Shown here: one piece after another, positions 24,376 through 32,754 of the stretch
How positions within the stretch are numbered: position 1 is the stretch's first letter
Layout: every line of letters begins with the position of its first letter
Assembly (NCBI GenBank): GCA_017447775.1
Contig: JAFSMU010000027.1
Span: 62,001 to 126,000 of the forward strand
From: Clostridia bacterium
GTDB lineage: Bacteria; Bacillota; Clostridia; Oscillospirales; CAG-272
DNA: 64,000 nt
Reading direction: 5' to 3'
Translations under genes and position numbers: made by a program
The notes under the pieces: generated by a model
What the model was told of the DNA's origin: nothing
Database searches by the model: none
The model's input: only the letters and a program-made list of their open reading frames with translations

Positions 24376-26187
24376 TTATACGTTTACTTCATCCGGATCT
24401 TCTGCCGGTGCGTCGACTGCCTTTTCCGTGTCGTAACTCAGCGCAACGCCGTACTCGCGCTCGTATATCTCTTTCCAGAGCGCAAAGTTTGCGTCAGCCA
24501 TGTCGCGCACGTTTTCGGCAAATTTCTTCTGCGGATCGGCATATATCGGCTTGCCTATGTGGATGGTGTACTCCTGAACGTAATACCCGTCCTCGCCCAT
24601 GATGTCGCTGTCCTTCATCGTGATAAAGCACGGAAGCACCGGCACGCCGCCGCGCACCGCCATACTGTATCCGCCCGTTTTAAGGGGCTTGGGCTTGCGG
24701 TAGTTCCACCACATGCTCTGTTCGGGATAAACGAGGATGTAGTTGCCTTTTTTCAGCAGCTCCGTTACCGCCTCGTTGAATTTGTGCATCGTCTTGAAGT
24801 TTGACGACAGCGGAAGCGTGTTGCAGTTTCTCATAAGAAAGCCGTAAAAGCCGGGGAAGCCCGTGTAGTTGCCCTCACGGATGACGCGGTAGAACTTCTT
24901 TTTCTTCTGCGCCGCCGCCTCGTACGCGAGCTGCATCGCAAAGCTGTCGAAAGCGTTGAAGTGGTTGCACGTTATAACTGCGCCCGATTCAAGCGAGTGG
25001 AAGTTTTCAACGCCTTTTATGTCCTTTATTATCATCTTTTTCTTTCTGATGATGTCTTTAAGGAACAGGCGCGCCGCGCCGAAAGCGATCTTCGTTTTCA
25101 GCTTTGAGATCAGCCCGTGGTGCAGATAGTTTATCTGATCGGGCAGCAGCGGATCGGCGGCGGGATCGTCCTCAACGTCCTCGTCAAAGCGTCCCTCTCT
25201 TTCGTACTGCTGTATTTTTTCGGTAACTGCAACGCGGTCGGGCGCCAGCGTCGACTTGACGAACAGGTTGTAGTAGTTGTCCTCTTTGTTTATCTCGTCT
25301 ATCGCCTTTTGAGCAAGCGTCGTCGCAAGCTCCGCGTCCTTTTGCTTTTTTTCCTCGGGGTACGTTTCGCGTTCGTTTATAAGCACGTCGTAGACCGACG
25401 TCATTTTCGCGTATTTCCAGAATATGTCCTCGGAATAGCAGTCGCGGTAGTGCCACGGCTTGTTTGCCATAATGTAGTGGATTATCTTTCTGTCGCTGTC
25501 GCGCACAACGGGCTTTCCGAAAGTTTCCGCGTTCCACTCCTGACCTACAAAGCGCACCTTGCCCTTGCAGATGACGTTGAGATAGTCCTCGTCCTGCGTG
25601 ACAATAAAGCTGTAAGCGCGCAGCATGACGAGGAACTGTTCAAGCACGCGGTTGCGGCGGAATTCACGGCAGTTTATAAGCAGTACGCCCGCGTTGAAGA
25701 AGTAGTGACGCGAAATGCCGATGACCTTCTCAACGTAATCGCCGTAGACCTGCGTCTGCACCATTACCTGCTCGTGCGCCGCGGCAACGTAATATCCCTT
25801 TATGTCGGTTTTGTAAAGCTCCGAAATGTCGCCAAGAACTATCGTGTCCGAGTCGATATACAGCGCCTTTGAGATCGTGGGGTACATTTCCGCGATGAAA
25901 AGACGGAAATACGTCGTTTTCGTGTAGTAGTCGCGTATCGGCAGCTTTGTTTTCATCGAATCGAGATAAAGCGTAACGTCGTCGAATATGAACCTGAAAT
26001 TATCGTTTTCAAGCTCTTTTACCTGCGCCTGAACGTCGGGCTTTATGTCGGTGTGCAGAATGTGGATATCGTATTTATACTTTTTCGACGCGTTCTCAAT
26101 AAGCGACTTTGCCGAAACTATCGTGTATTTTACGAAATTTGTATCGCACGCATAGAAGATCTGAATGCGTTTGTTTTCTTTGCTCAT
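24376..26187 (-). CDS. GT8 glycosyltransferase fused to PlsC-type acyltransferase
   Basis: ATG at 26187 is preferred because GGAG lies seven bases upstream; one two codons earlier overlaps the upstream stop. The 603-residue product has an N-terminal GT8 domain (about 8-270) with YIDSDTIVL carrying the DxD metal motif (112-114) and HYFFNAGVLLIN, then a charged linker (about 275-350), then a PlsC-like domain with CNHFNAFDS (NHx4D at 408-414) and ILVYPEQSMWW in place of the usual PEGT. No membrane helix is clear. It suggests one enzyme that both glycosylates and acylates a lipid. It is the last gene of a three-gene operon. Confidence 0.82.
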   Translation of the reverse strand: MSKENKRIQIFYACDTNFVKYTIVSAKSLIENASKKYKYDIHILHTDIKPDVQAQVKELENDNFRFIFDDVTLYLDSMKTKLPIRDYYTKTTYFRLFIAEMYPTISKALYIDSDTIVLGDISELYKTDIKGYYVAAAHEQVMVQTQVYGDYVEKVIGISRHYFFNAGVLLINCREFRRNRVLEQFLVMLRAYSFIVTQDEDYLNVICKGKVRFVGQEWNAETFGKPVVRDSDRKIIHYIMANKPWHYRDCYSEDIFWKYAKMTSVYDVLINERETYPEEKKQKDAELATTLAQKAIDEINKEDNYYNLFVKSTLAPDRVAVTEKIQQYEREGRFDEDVEDDPAADPLLPDQINYLHHGLISKLKTKIAFGAARLFLKDIIRKKKMIIKDIKGVENFHSLESGAVITCNHFNAFDSFAMQLAYEAAAQKKKKFYRVIREGNYTGFPGFYGFLMRNCNTLPLSSNFKTMHKFNEAVTELLKKGNYILVYPEQSMWWNYRKPKPLKTGGYSMAVRGGVPVLPCFITMKDSDIMGEDGYYVQEYTIHIGKPIYADPQKKFAENVRDMADANFALWKEIYEREYGVALSYDTEKAVDAPAEDPDEVNV

Positions 26188-26189
26188 TT

Positions 26190-27020
26190 TCATTCTCCTC
26201 TTGAAAACTTCTCTTTGAGATAAATGTATTCAAACAGTACGTCGTCAAATTCAAAATATCTGAACACTTTGTGCACTTTTGTAACGTGCCACTGCTTTAT
26301 GTTGTCCGTATGAGGATACGGCAGCCAGAACAGCCGCTTTGAAAAATGGCGCACAACGGTATGTTTGTGCAAAAACTTCTGATCGTTGAACCTTTGCGGC
26401 AGCATTTTTTTCTTTGTCGTCGCGCGGATAAGCGCGCTCTGATCGGCAAACACGAGCTTCTTTGTCCTTATAAGCTCGCGCGCACGGGCGAGGATGCCCG
26501 TCTGCTTCATATATTTAAGGTTGAACAAAAGCACGCCCGCGTTGACGTAATTCGGGCTTATCAGGTACTTGCCGTAGTGATCGCGCGCCGCCGCGTATTC
26601 GTAACCTTCAACGTCCGTGTCGTAAAGCAGGTGAATGTCGCGGTTGAACATAATATCGACGTCAAGGTAAAGGATCTTGTCGGGAAGGCCGTCGATCTCA
26701 TCGGCAAACAGCCTTATCAGCGTGAACGGCGAGCAGTACGCGCCCTCGTTTGGGCAGCCCGCGAACTCATTTTTATAAAGGTCGGTAACGTCTATCTTCA
26801 CGACCTCGTTCTTTTCGCCGTATGATTTTACAACGTCCTCGAAAAATTTTATCTTGTCGTCGCAAATCGGCGTGTAATTCGGTTTTAAGTGCGAAACGTC
26901 CATTGTCAGAATGTAAAAGCGCACGCCCTCCCTTGTGTCCGATCTTTTGAAGATGGAAAGCGCGCACGTCAGCATCCCGTCGAACACTCCGTCGTTGCCG
27001 CAGAACATAATGTTGATCAT
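26190..27020 (-). CDS. GT8 family glycosyltransferase
   Basis: This 276-residue enzyme has the GT8 fold: MINIMFCGNDGVFDGMLTC at the start, KILYLDVDIMFNRDI with the DxD-type metal site near 117-119, YVNAGVLLFNLKYM near 160 and a C-terminal HxxxxxKxW-like region (TDNIKQWHVTKVHKVF). It would move a hexose from a nucleotide sugar, with retention, to a sugar or lipid acceptor. Starts and stops overlap by four bases with the upstream acyltransferase gene, and it abuts the fused gene, so all three are translated together. Confidence 0.85.
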   Translation of the reverse strand: MINIMFCGNDGVFDGMLTCALSIFKRSDTREGVRFYILTMDVSHLKPNYTPICDDKIKFFEDVVKSYGEKNEVVKIDVTDLYKNEFAGCPNEGAYCSPFTLIRLFADEIDGLPDKILYLDVDIMFNRDIHLLYDTDVEGYEYAAARDHYGKYLISPNYVNAGVLLFNLKYMKQTGILARARELIRTKKLVFADQSALIRATTKKKMLPQRFNDQKFLHKHTVVRHFSKRLFWLPYPHTDNIKQWHVTKVHKVFRYFEFDDVLFEYIYLKEKFSRGE

Positions 27021-27799
27021 TGTGACTCTCTCTTTCTGTACTCGATGTACTCATAGTCCGAAAGCTCGGCGCGCCGGCACATCGTATCGTAAACCTCATC
27101 GCGCAGCTTTTTCGCGCGCTCGCGCACGCCAAGGCTGCCGTCGGGGAAAAACGGGCCGTCTATATAAGAAACGATTTTCGGGCGGCGAAGGTGACGCGTT
27201 TTTTTATAAGTATTTGTAAAACAGAACACGGGCGTCATCATCCGCGCGGGGTAGTGGAATGAAAGATCGGTAAACGGGCGTATTTTCGTGTAATACGGCC
27301 AGATGTGCGCCTCCGGGTAAATGTTTACGCATTTGCCCTGTTCTATGCGCGTCTTTACCGCCTCCATAAAATTCCGCGTCGCCGTGCGCGTGTCGGGCAG
27401 CGGGAGCGCGCCCATTGACGGCGTTACGCGCCCGAGAAATGGCATTGACACGTTGTTTGCGTGAACGATGGCATACGTGTTTTTGGGAAATATCAGCATC
27501 GTCGGGATCAGCGCGTCGCCAATGTCCTGCGTGTGATTGCCGAAAAGGAAATACCCCGTCTTTTCAAACCCTTTAAGCGCCTTTTTGTTGACTATCTTGT
27601 GGCGGAACTTTATTTTAAGGTAGAAGAACGCTATCGGCGTCGCCACAATGCGATACCAGAAAAAGTGCGTAAATCGCTTGAAAAGGGATTTGTGGACGTA
27701 AACGTAGTCGTCGCCGATGAGTTTTGGCGTTATCTGCGCCGAGGAAAGCTCGTCGTTCAGCTCGTCGCTGTAGTATATGACTTTTCTCTCTTTTGACAT
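27017..27799 (-). CDS. PlsC-like lysophospholipid acyltransferase
   Basis: The start at 27799 opens MSKERKVIYYSDEL and avoids an upstream ATG inside the leader. The 260-residue protein has the acyltransferase motif FGNHTQDIGDA (an NHx5D variant), a substrate loop VNIYPEAHIWPYYTKIRPF in place of PEGTRS, and a hydrophobic N-terminal helix (about 45-62). PlsC-type enzymes acylate lysophospholipids at the membrane. Both motifs deviate from the standard, so the acceptor may not be lysophosphatidate. It heads the GT8 operon and has its own strong promoter. Confidence 0.78.
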   Translation of the reverse strand: MSKERKVIYYSDELNDELSSAQITPKLIGDDYVYVHKSLFKRFTHFFWYRIVATPIAFFYLKIKFRHKIVNKKALKGFEKTGYFLFGNHTQDIGDALIPTMLIFPKNTYAIVHANNVSMPFLGRVTPSMGALPLPDTRTATRNFMEAVKTRIEQGKCVNIYPEAHIWPYYTKIRPFTDLSFHYPARMMTPVFCFTNTYKKTRHLRRPKIVSYIDGPFFPDGSLGVRERAKKLRDEVYDTMCRRAELSDYEYIEYRKRESQ

Positions 27800-27828
27800 T
27801 TCCTCGCCCCCTTTCCCTTTATGTGACA

Positions 27829-27857
27829 ATTATATCACAACGCGGTTGTCGTGTCAA
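27829..27857 (-). promoter_or_regulatory. Sigma-A promoter of the GT8/acyltransferase operon
   Basis: On the minus strand TTGACA (27857-27852) and TATAAT (27834-27829) are spaced by 17 bases, 29 bases before the acyltransferase start. Both boxes are perfect. Confidence 0.88.
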
Positions 27858-27978
27858 GTATTTCAAATAAAAAAGTAGTTTTGAAAACGAGATAATATTT
27901 TTTGCGTTATTACAAAACATAGATTTAAACAAGCCGAATTTTCGTTTTGCAAAAACTCGCGCGGTTTTATCAAAGCGC

Positions 27979-28007
27979 TTGCAAACGGCGCGCCGTTGTG
28001 ATACAAT
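27979..28007 (+). promoter_or_regulatory. Sigma-A promoter of the fRMsr gene
   Basis: TTGCAA (27979-27984) and TACAAT (28002-28007) are spaced by 17 bases, followed by AGGAGG and the ATG. I see nothing else in the AT-rich stretch 27,860-27,975. Confidence 0.7.
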
Positions 28008-28025
28008 GAAGAAAAGGAGGCGCTT

Positions 28026-28475
28026 ATGACAAATTACACGGAACTTTGCGAAAACATCCGCGCGATCATCGGCGGGGTAGATCATAAAATATCGAACTAT
28101 GCAAACGCGTCGGCGCTCATTTTCGGCGCGCTCGACAATATAAACTGGGCGGGGTTTTACACTCGCGAGGGCGAAACGCTTGTCCTCGGGCCGTTTCAGG
28201 GGAAGGCTGCGTGCATCGAAATACCGCTCGGGCGCGGAGTCTGCGGCACGGCGGCGAGAGAGAACAGGACGCTCGTTGTGCCAAACGTCCATGAATTTCC
28301 CGGCCATATCGCGTGCGACGGCGCCTCGCGCTCGGAGATCGTCGTGCCTATAAGGGCGGGCGGGCGCGTTGTCGGCGTGCTTGATATCGACAGTCCAGTG
28401 CCGTCGCGCTTTGACGAGGCTGACCGCGCGGGGCTTGAAGCGGCGGTGCGCGTCATCGAGGAAGAAATGTACTGA
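28026..28475 (+). CDS. msrC: Free methionine-(R)-sulfoxide reductase (GAF type)
   Basis: This 149-residue GAF-domain enzyme reduces free methionine-R-sulfoxide in the cytoplasm, using thioredoxin. The three redox cysteines known from the E. coli enzyme are present with the same spacing (C63, C73, C97, with gaps of 10 and 24), within LVLGPFQGKAACIEIP, GRGVCGTAA and HIACDGASRSEIVVP. NWAGFY opens the pocket. AGGAGG precedes the start. It is a single gene with promoter and terminator. Confidence 0.92.
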   Translation: MTNYTELCENIRAIIGGVDHKISNYANASALIFGALDNINWAGFYTREGETLVLGPFQGKAACIEIPLGRGVCGTAARENRTLVVPNVHEFPGHIACDGASRSEIVVPIRAGGRVVGVLDIDSPVPSRFDEADRAGLEAAVRVIEEEMY

Positions 28476-28511
28476 AAAAAAGACTTCGGATCATTCTCCG
28501 AAGTCTTTTTT
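28475..28511. terminator. Shared terminator of convergent genes
   Basis: AGACTTCGGA (28481-28490) pairs with TCCGAAGTCT (28497-28506), with A and T runs outside, so it works both ways. It overlaps the last codons of the minus-strand gene, whose stop lies in the loop. Confidence 0.88.
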
Positions 28512-30710
28512 GTATTGCTCTTTAACTCTGTCAACGATCTCGCTCCACATTATCGGGATCGTTTCCTTTGCGCGCTCGCCGATATCGGCGATGTCGTCGC
28601 GCGAGAATATTTCGCGTATCTTTTTTGCCATTGCTTCGACGTTGTTATCGGCGACAAATCCGTTCACTCCGTCCTCGATGACCTCGGCGGCGTTTGAGCC
28701 GTCAACAAGCAGCGCCGGCGTCGCCGCAAGCGCGGCCTCCCTCAAAACGAGCGGCGCGTTGTCGTAGACCGACGGGAAGAAGAACACGTCAGCCGTCTTG
28801 TAAAGCCCGAACAGAACGCTTCTGTCGTCGATTATCCCCGTGAATATCACTCTGTCGGAAATGCCGATCTCCTCGGCGTATTTTTTGATGTCGTGCTCGT
28901 CGTATCCCGTTCCGGCGATTATCGTCAGAATGTCGGGATATGTCGACGCGATCTCTTTTGTCGTATCAAGCACAAGGCGGATGTTTTTGTGCCATATCTG
29001 CTGACCGACAAACAAAAGTATCTTTTTGCCGTCGGGGATGGAGAAGCGCTCCTTCGCGGCTTTTTCCATTTCGAGAATGTCGCCCTTCGGCATATCTTCA
29101 ACGCCGTTTTCCATGACTGTTATCTCGCCGTTGTAGCCGTATGAGTGAAGCGTTTCCGCCGTGCTTTTGCTGCACGCCCAGACAGCGTCGACCTTGCAGT
29201 AGAAATCGACTATCTTGCTCGTCACAAAGCGCGCTATCAGCTTGCTGTGCGTTATGTGAAGGGTGTCGTCGTAGTATTTGCTGTGGAACGTCGCAATGAC
29301 GGGAATGTTGAACTTGCGCCCGAGTTTGAGCGCGATATTGCCCACCGCAAACGGCGAGTGGACGTGGATAAGGTCGAATTTATGCTCTTTGAAATACTTG
29401 TACGTCTTTGCCGAAACAAACGGCAGGGAGAACGGGAACTGAAAGAACGGCAGCCTCATCGTCGGCACGCGGAAAACGGAATACTTTTCGTTGTCGACGT
29501 AGCTTTTGTCTCCCTTCGGGCAGATGACGCAGACCTTGTCGCCCTTTTCGGTCATCTGCGTAGCGTACGCGTCGACAGTCCGCACGACTCCGTCAACCGA
29601 CGGATAATAAAGGTCGTTTGCAAGCGCCACGTTCATCGCCCCGTCGGGTACGGGCGTTTTCTTTTTCTTCGTCTTTGAAACGGTGTTTCTCATGACGAGC
29701 GTAAAGCCGATGACAAGCCACGAATAATAAACGAGTATGCGCCATATCACCATTGCCCACACGAGAAATCCGCCTTCAAGCGGCTCGAATATGCGGTGGA
29801 ACGAAACCTCGGCGGCAAGCGCGTTGCCGGGGGTGGGGATGACGGTTATCGCCGCGTAGATGTAGACCGTCAGAGAGAATATCGTCCACCAGTCGCCCTC
29901 TCCGCCGAATGCGCGAAGCATACAGAACGGAATTGACATTATCGCAAACTGATAGACAAAAGAGCACGCCATCAGCTTTATCAGAAGCATCGGCCGCTTC
30001 GCCATCGTTTTAAGGCTTGTAACGTATTCGTTGAGTACGGAATAGATCGACTCCGTCGCCTTTTCCGTGTCCTTGATTATATGCATCTTCCCGAGGAGCT
30101 TTGCACACCAGCTAACAAAGCTCGAGAATTGCTTTGGTATTATCGCAAACAAAATGACGCACAGCGGAAGCAAAAGGTACATAAACAGCCCGACGTAAGC
30201 AAGTACGCGGATATCCGCCTTGTCGTTTATCGCGGGGATGCTCCTGTTGACGATGAACACGACGACGGCTATTATTATGAACGCAAACTGCTGCGTCGTC
30301 AGTCCCGCTATCGGCACCGACGCGCTCGTCCCCGTCGTCATGCCCTGCTTTTTGAGGTAGTGGATCTGGAAAGGCTGTCCGCCCGCGCCGAACGGCGTGA
30401 TGTTGTCGTAGTATTTGCCGATCATCGGACAAACGAAAGACGTCTGCTTCAAAAGCTTGCCCTCGGTCGCCATTATCATTCTTTTGTATTTTATATAATC
30501 GGAAAGCACCGCAACGCCGAAAAGGACCACGCCGAGTCCGATAAACCAAAAGCTTATCGATTTGAGCGGGACCTTCTGTATTCCACTTGTATCGGATCTT
30601 ACGCCGATTATGATCAAAAAGCCTACAATAAGCAGATTTATTATGATAGTCAATATGATGCCTATCTTTTTCTGCTTTCCTATCTTCTGATCTTTTATAT
30701 CGTTTTTCAA
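28491..30710 (-). CDS. Flippase-like (LPG synthase TM) domain fused to GT4 glycosyltransferase
   Basis: TTG at 30710 is chosen because CGGAGG lies just upstream; an ATG eight codons earlier has no ribosome site. The 739-residue protein has about eight membrane helices (residues 15-345) with the lysylphosphatidylglycerol-synthase-type flippase pattern (NITPFGAGGQPFQIHYLKKQ, VIPTPGNALAAE). A GT4 domain follows from about 357 (NVALANDLYYPSVDGVVRTV, HVHSPFAVGN, VFFFPSVYDNAPLVLREA with the E-x7-E-like site). The GT4 half resembles diacylglycerol glucosyltransferases. One protein may make and flip a glycolipid. Confidence 0.82.
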   Translation of the reverse strand: MKNDIKDQKIGKQKKIGIILTIIINLLIVGFLIIIGVRSDTSGIQKVPLKSISFWFIGLGVVLFGVAVLSDYIKYKRMIMATEGKLLKQTSFVCPMIGKYYDNITPFGAGGQPFQIHYLKKQGMTTGTSASVPIAGLTTQQFAFIIIAVVVFIVNRSIPAINDKADIRVLAYVGLFMYLLLPLCVILFAIIPKQFSSFVSWCAKLLGKMHIIKDTEKATESIYSVLNEYVTSLKTMAKRPMLLIKLMACSFVYQFAIMSIPFCMLRAFGGEGDWWTIFSLTVYIYAAITVIPTPGNALAAEVSFHRIFEPLEGGFLVWAMVIWRILVYYSWLVIGFTLVMRNTVSKTKKKKTPVPDGAMNVALANDLYYPSVDGVVRTVDAYATQMTEKGDKVCVICPKGDKSYVDNEKYSVFRVPTMRLPFFQFPFSLPFVSAKTYKYFKEHKFDLIHVHSPFAVGNIALKLGRKFNIPVIATFHSKYYDDTLHITHSKLIARFVTSKIVDFYCKVDAVWACSKSTAETLHSYGYNGEITVMENGVEDMPKGDILEMEKAAKERFSIPDGKKILLFVGQQIWHKNIRLVLDTTKEIASTYPDILTIIAGTGYDEHDIKKYAEEIGISDRVIFTGIIDDRSVLFGLYKTADVFFFPSVYDNAPLVLREAALAATPALLVDGSNAAEVIEDGVNGFVADNNVEAMAKKIREIFSRDDIADIGERAKETIPIMWSEIVDRVKEQYKKDFGE

Positions 30711-30783
30711 GACGTTCCTCCGGGTGCTGATCATATAAGTAAGACGACTTTACAAACAGTGTTCACAGTCGATAATTTTTTTC

Positions 30784-30812
30784 ATTATACCACATTTGAA
30801 ACCTTTTTTCAA
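30784..30812 (-). promoter_or_regulatory. Sigma-A promoter of the flippase-GT4 gene
   Basis: On the minus strand TTGAAA (30812-30807) and TATAAT (30789-30784) are spaced by 17 bases, about 75 bases before the TTG start. Confidence 0.78.
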
Positions 30813-30849
30813 TATGAAAATGAAAATTAGTGATTTGGCGCGCTCTCTC

Positions 30850-30878
30850 TTGTATTTTTAATGAATATATGGTAAAAT
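30850..30878 (+). promoter_or_regulatory. Sigma-A promoter of the two-component operon
   Basis: TTGTAT (30850-30855) and TAAAAT (30873-30878) are spaced by 17 bases, 30 bases before the regulator ATG. Confidence 0.68.
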
Positions 30879-30908
30879 CAAATACAGAGATCAAAAAGAG
30901 GTGCGATT

Positions 30909-31583
30909 ATGACGGAAATACTCGTCGTCGACGACGACCAAAACACCAGAAAATACATAAAAACGCTGCTTGAAGGCAACGGCTATCACGTTATCGACGC
31001 CGAAAACGGCGAGGCGGCGCTCGACGCGATGGAAAAAAACCACGTCGACCTTGTCGTCATCGACGTTATGATGCCGAAAATGGACGGCTACACATTCACC
31101 GAAACGGTGCGCTCAACCGACGAGGCGCTGCCGATACTTATGGTGTCTGCAAAGCAAATGCCCGCCGATCGCCACCGCGGCTTTATCGCGGGCACCGACG
31201 ACTACATAACAAAACCGATCGACGCCGACGAAATGGTGCTTCGCATCCGCGCGCTGCTCCGCCGCGCAAAGATCGCAAGCGAGCGCAAGATAACGGTAGG
31301 GCAGGTGGTGCTTGACTACGACTCGTTCACCGTGTCGCGCCCCGGCGAAGTTCAGGAGCTGCCGCAAAAGGAGTTTCTTCTTCTTTTCAAGCTCCTGTCG
31401 TACCCAGGCAAAATATTTACGCGCATTCAGCTTATGGATCAGATCTGGGGCGCCGACAGCGAGGCGGGCTGGGAAACTGTTACGGTGCATATCGCGCGAC
31501 TGAGAAAAAGATTCGAGGGCTGGCCCGAATTTGAGATCCTTTCGGTGCGCGGACTCGGTTATAAGGCGGTGAAAAAGGTATGA
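30909..31583 (+). CDS. OmpR/PhoB-family response regulator
   Basis: This 224-residue regulator has a receiver domain (1-120) with the phospho-acceptor D52 in VVIDVMMPKMDGY and acidic residues D8-D10, and a winged-helix DNA-binding domain (about 125-222) with LPQKEFLLLFKLLS and VTVHIARLRKRFEG. It controls transcription when phosphorylated by the kinase encoded next to it; the genes overlap by four bases (ATGA). GAGGTG precedes the ATG. Target genes are unknown. Confidence 0.92.
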   Translation: MTEILVVDDDQNTRKYIKTLLEGNGYHVIDAENGEAALDAMEKNHVDLVVIDVMMPKMDGYTFTETVRSTDEALPILMVSAKQMPADRHRGFIAGTDDYITKPIDADEMVLRIRALLRRAKIASERKITVGQVVLDYDSFTVSRPGEVQELPQKEFLLLFKLLSYPGKIFTRIQLMDQIWGADSEAGWETVTVHIARLRKRFEGWPEFEILSVRGLGYKAVKKV

Positions 31584-32653
31584 AAGAGGAGAAAGTCAAA
31601 AAGGAAGAGCGAAATCAGCGCCTGTCGCTTACGCTTTTGTTTACGGGGATAGTTCTGCTTTTCCTCATTGCGATACTTATAATCTTCGTCGTTACGATTT
31701 TTATACTGATACGCTCGGGCGTTTTGCGAACAGGCGACGAATCGCCCAATATTTACAGCATACTCGTCTATCTTGCGCTGGCAAGCCTTCTCATCGGCTC
31801 GATCCTCGCGGCGACGGCGGGGCGCATACCGCTCAAACCGATAAACAAGATAATCAACGCCATGAACCGCCTGTCGCGCGGCGACTTCCGCGTCCGACTT
31901 TCGTTTAGGGGCGCGTTTTCGCGCCACCCAACCGTGCGCGAGTTTACCGACAGCTTCAATAAAATGGCGCAGGAGCTTGAAAACACCGAGCTTTTGCGCG
32001 TCGATTTCATCGACAGCTTCTCCCACGAATTCAAAACGCCGATAGTTTCGATCGCCGGCTTTGCGGAGCTTTTGCGGTGCGGCGAGCTTGACAAGGAAAC
32101 GGAGCGCGAATACCTTGCGATAATCGAAAAAGAGTCGCGCCGCCTTTCATATATGGCGACAAACGCGCTCAACTTGTCGCGCGTCGAGAAGCAGACGATC
32201 CTTACCGACGTCACCGAATACAACCTTTCCGAACAGCTCCGCCTGTGCGTTTTGATATTTGAGGACAAGTGGAACGAAAAGAACATCGACATCGGCGTCT
32301 GCTCAGGCGAGCATACGGTAAAAGCGTCCGAAAAGCTGCTTGAACAGGTGTGGATAAACCTCATCGGCAACGCCGTCAAATTCACCCCCGACGGCGGCAG
32401 CGTCGGCGTCGACATCCGCGAGGACGCGGGCACGATAACCGTTTCCGTATTCAACAGCGGCAGCCGCATCGCCCCAGAAAACTACGAGCGCGTGTTCACG
32501 CGCTTTTACAAAGAGGACGTTTCGCGCTCGACGGAGGGCAACGGCATCGGGCTTTCCATCGTCAAAAAGATCGTCGATCTTCACCACGGCAGCGTCGGCG
32601 TTCATTCCGATGAGCGCGGCACAACGTTCACCGTAACGCTCCCGAAAAAGTGA
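31580..32653 (+). CDS. Sensor histidine kinase
   Basis: This 357-residue kinase has two membrane helices (about 17-45 and 58-80) with only a very short external loop (about 46-57), then a HAMP-like linker (about 82-135), the HisKA domain with H149 in SFSHEFKTP, and an HATPase domain with NLIGNAVKFTP (N box) and GNGIGLSIVKK (G box). The tiny loop puts it in the class of intramembrane-sensing kinases, which often detect cell-envelope stress or work with a membrane partner. It pairs with the regulator just upstream. Confidence 0.9.
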   Translation: MKEEKVKKEERNQRLSLTLLFTGIVLLFLIAILIIFVVTIFILIRSGVLRTGDESPNIYSILVYLALASLLIGSILAATAGRIPLKPINKIINAMNRLSRGDFRVRLSFRGAFSRHPTVREFTDSFNKMAQELENTELLRVDFIDSFSHEFKTPIVSIAGFAELLRCGELDKETEREYLAIIEKESRRLSYMATNALNLSRVEKQTILTDVTEYNLSEQLRLCVLIFEDKWNEKNIDIGVCSGEHTVKASEKLLEQVWINLIGNAVKFTPDGGSVGVDIREDAGTITVSVFNSGSRIAPENYERVFTRFYKEDVSRSTEGNGIGLSIVKKIVDLHHGSVGVHSDERGTTFTVTLPKK

Positions 32654-32702
32654 TTTTTTTTAGGAATGGGGTAAAAATTCCTCTGCGTTTATTTTCAGTT
32701 TA

Positions 32703-32722
32703 TAAATGACAGTTATCATTTA
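32703..32722. promoter_or_regulatory. Inverted repeat upstream of lipid kinase gene, possible operator
   Basis: TAAATGA and TCATTTA flank six bases, 33 bases before the kinase start. The dyad lies where a promoter is expected and would suit a dimeric repressor. No T run follows, so it is not a terminator. Confidence 0.5.
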
Positions 32723-32754
32723 TTTACCAAAATATGCGAAAACGGAGCGAATTT

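Noticed and set aside
32662..32682. AGGAAT/ATTCCT hairpin after the kinase gene as a terminator
   Set aside because: The stem is only six pairs with a nine-base loop and no T run follows on the plus strand.
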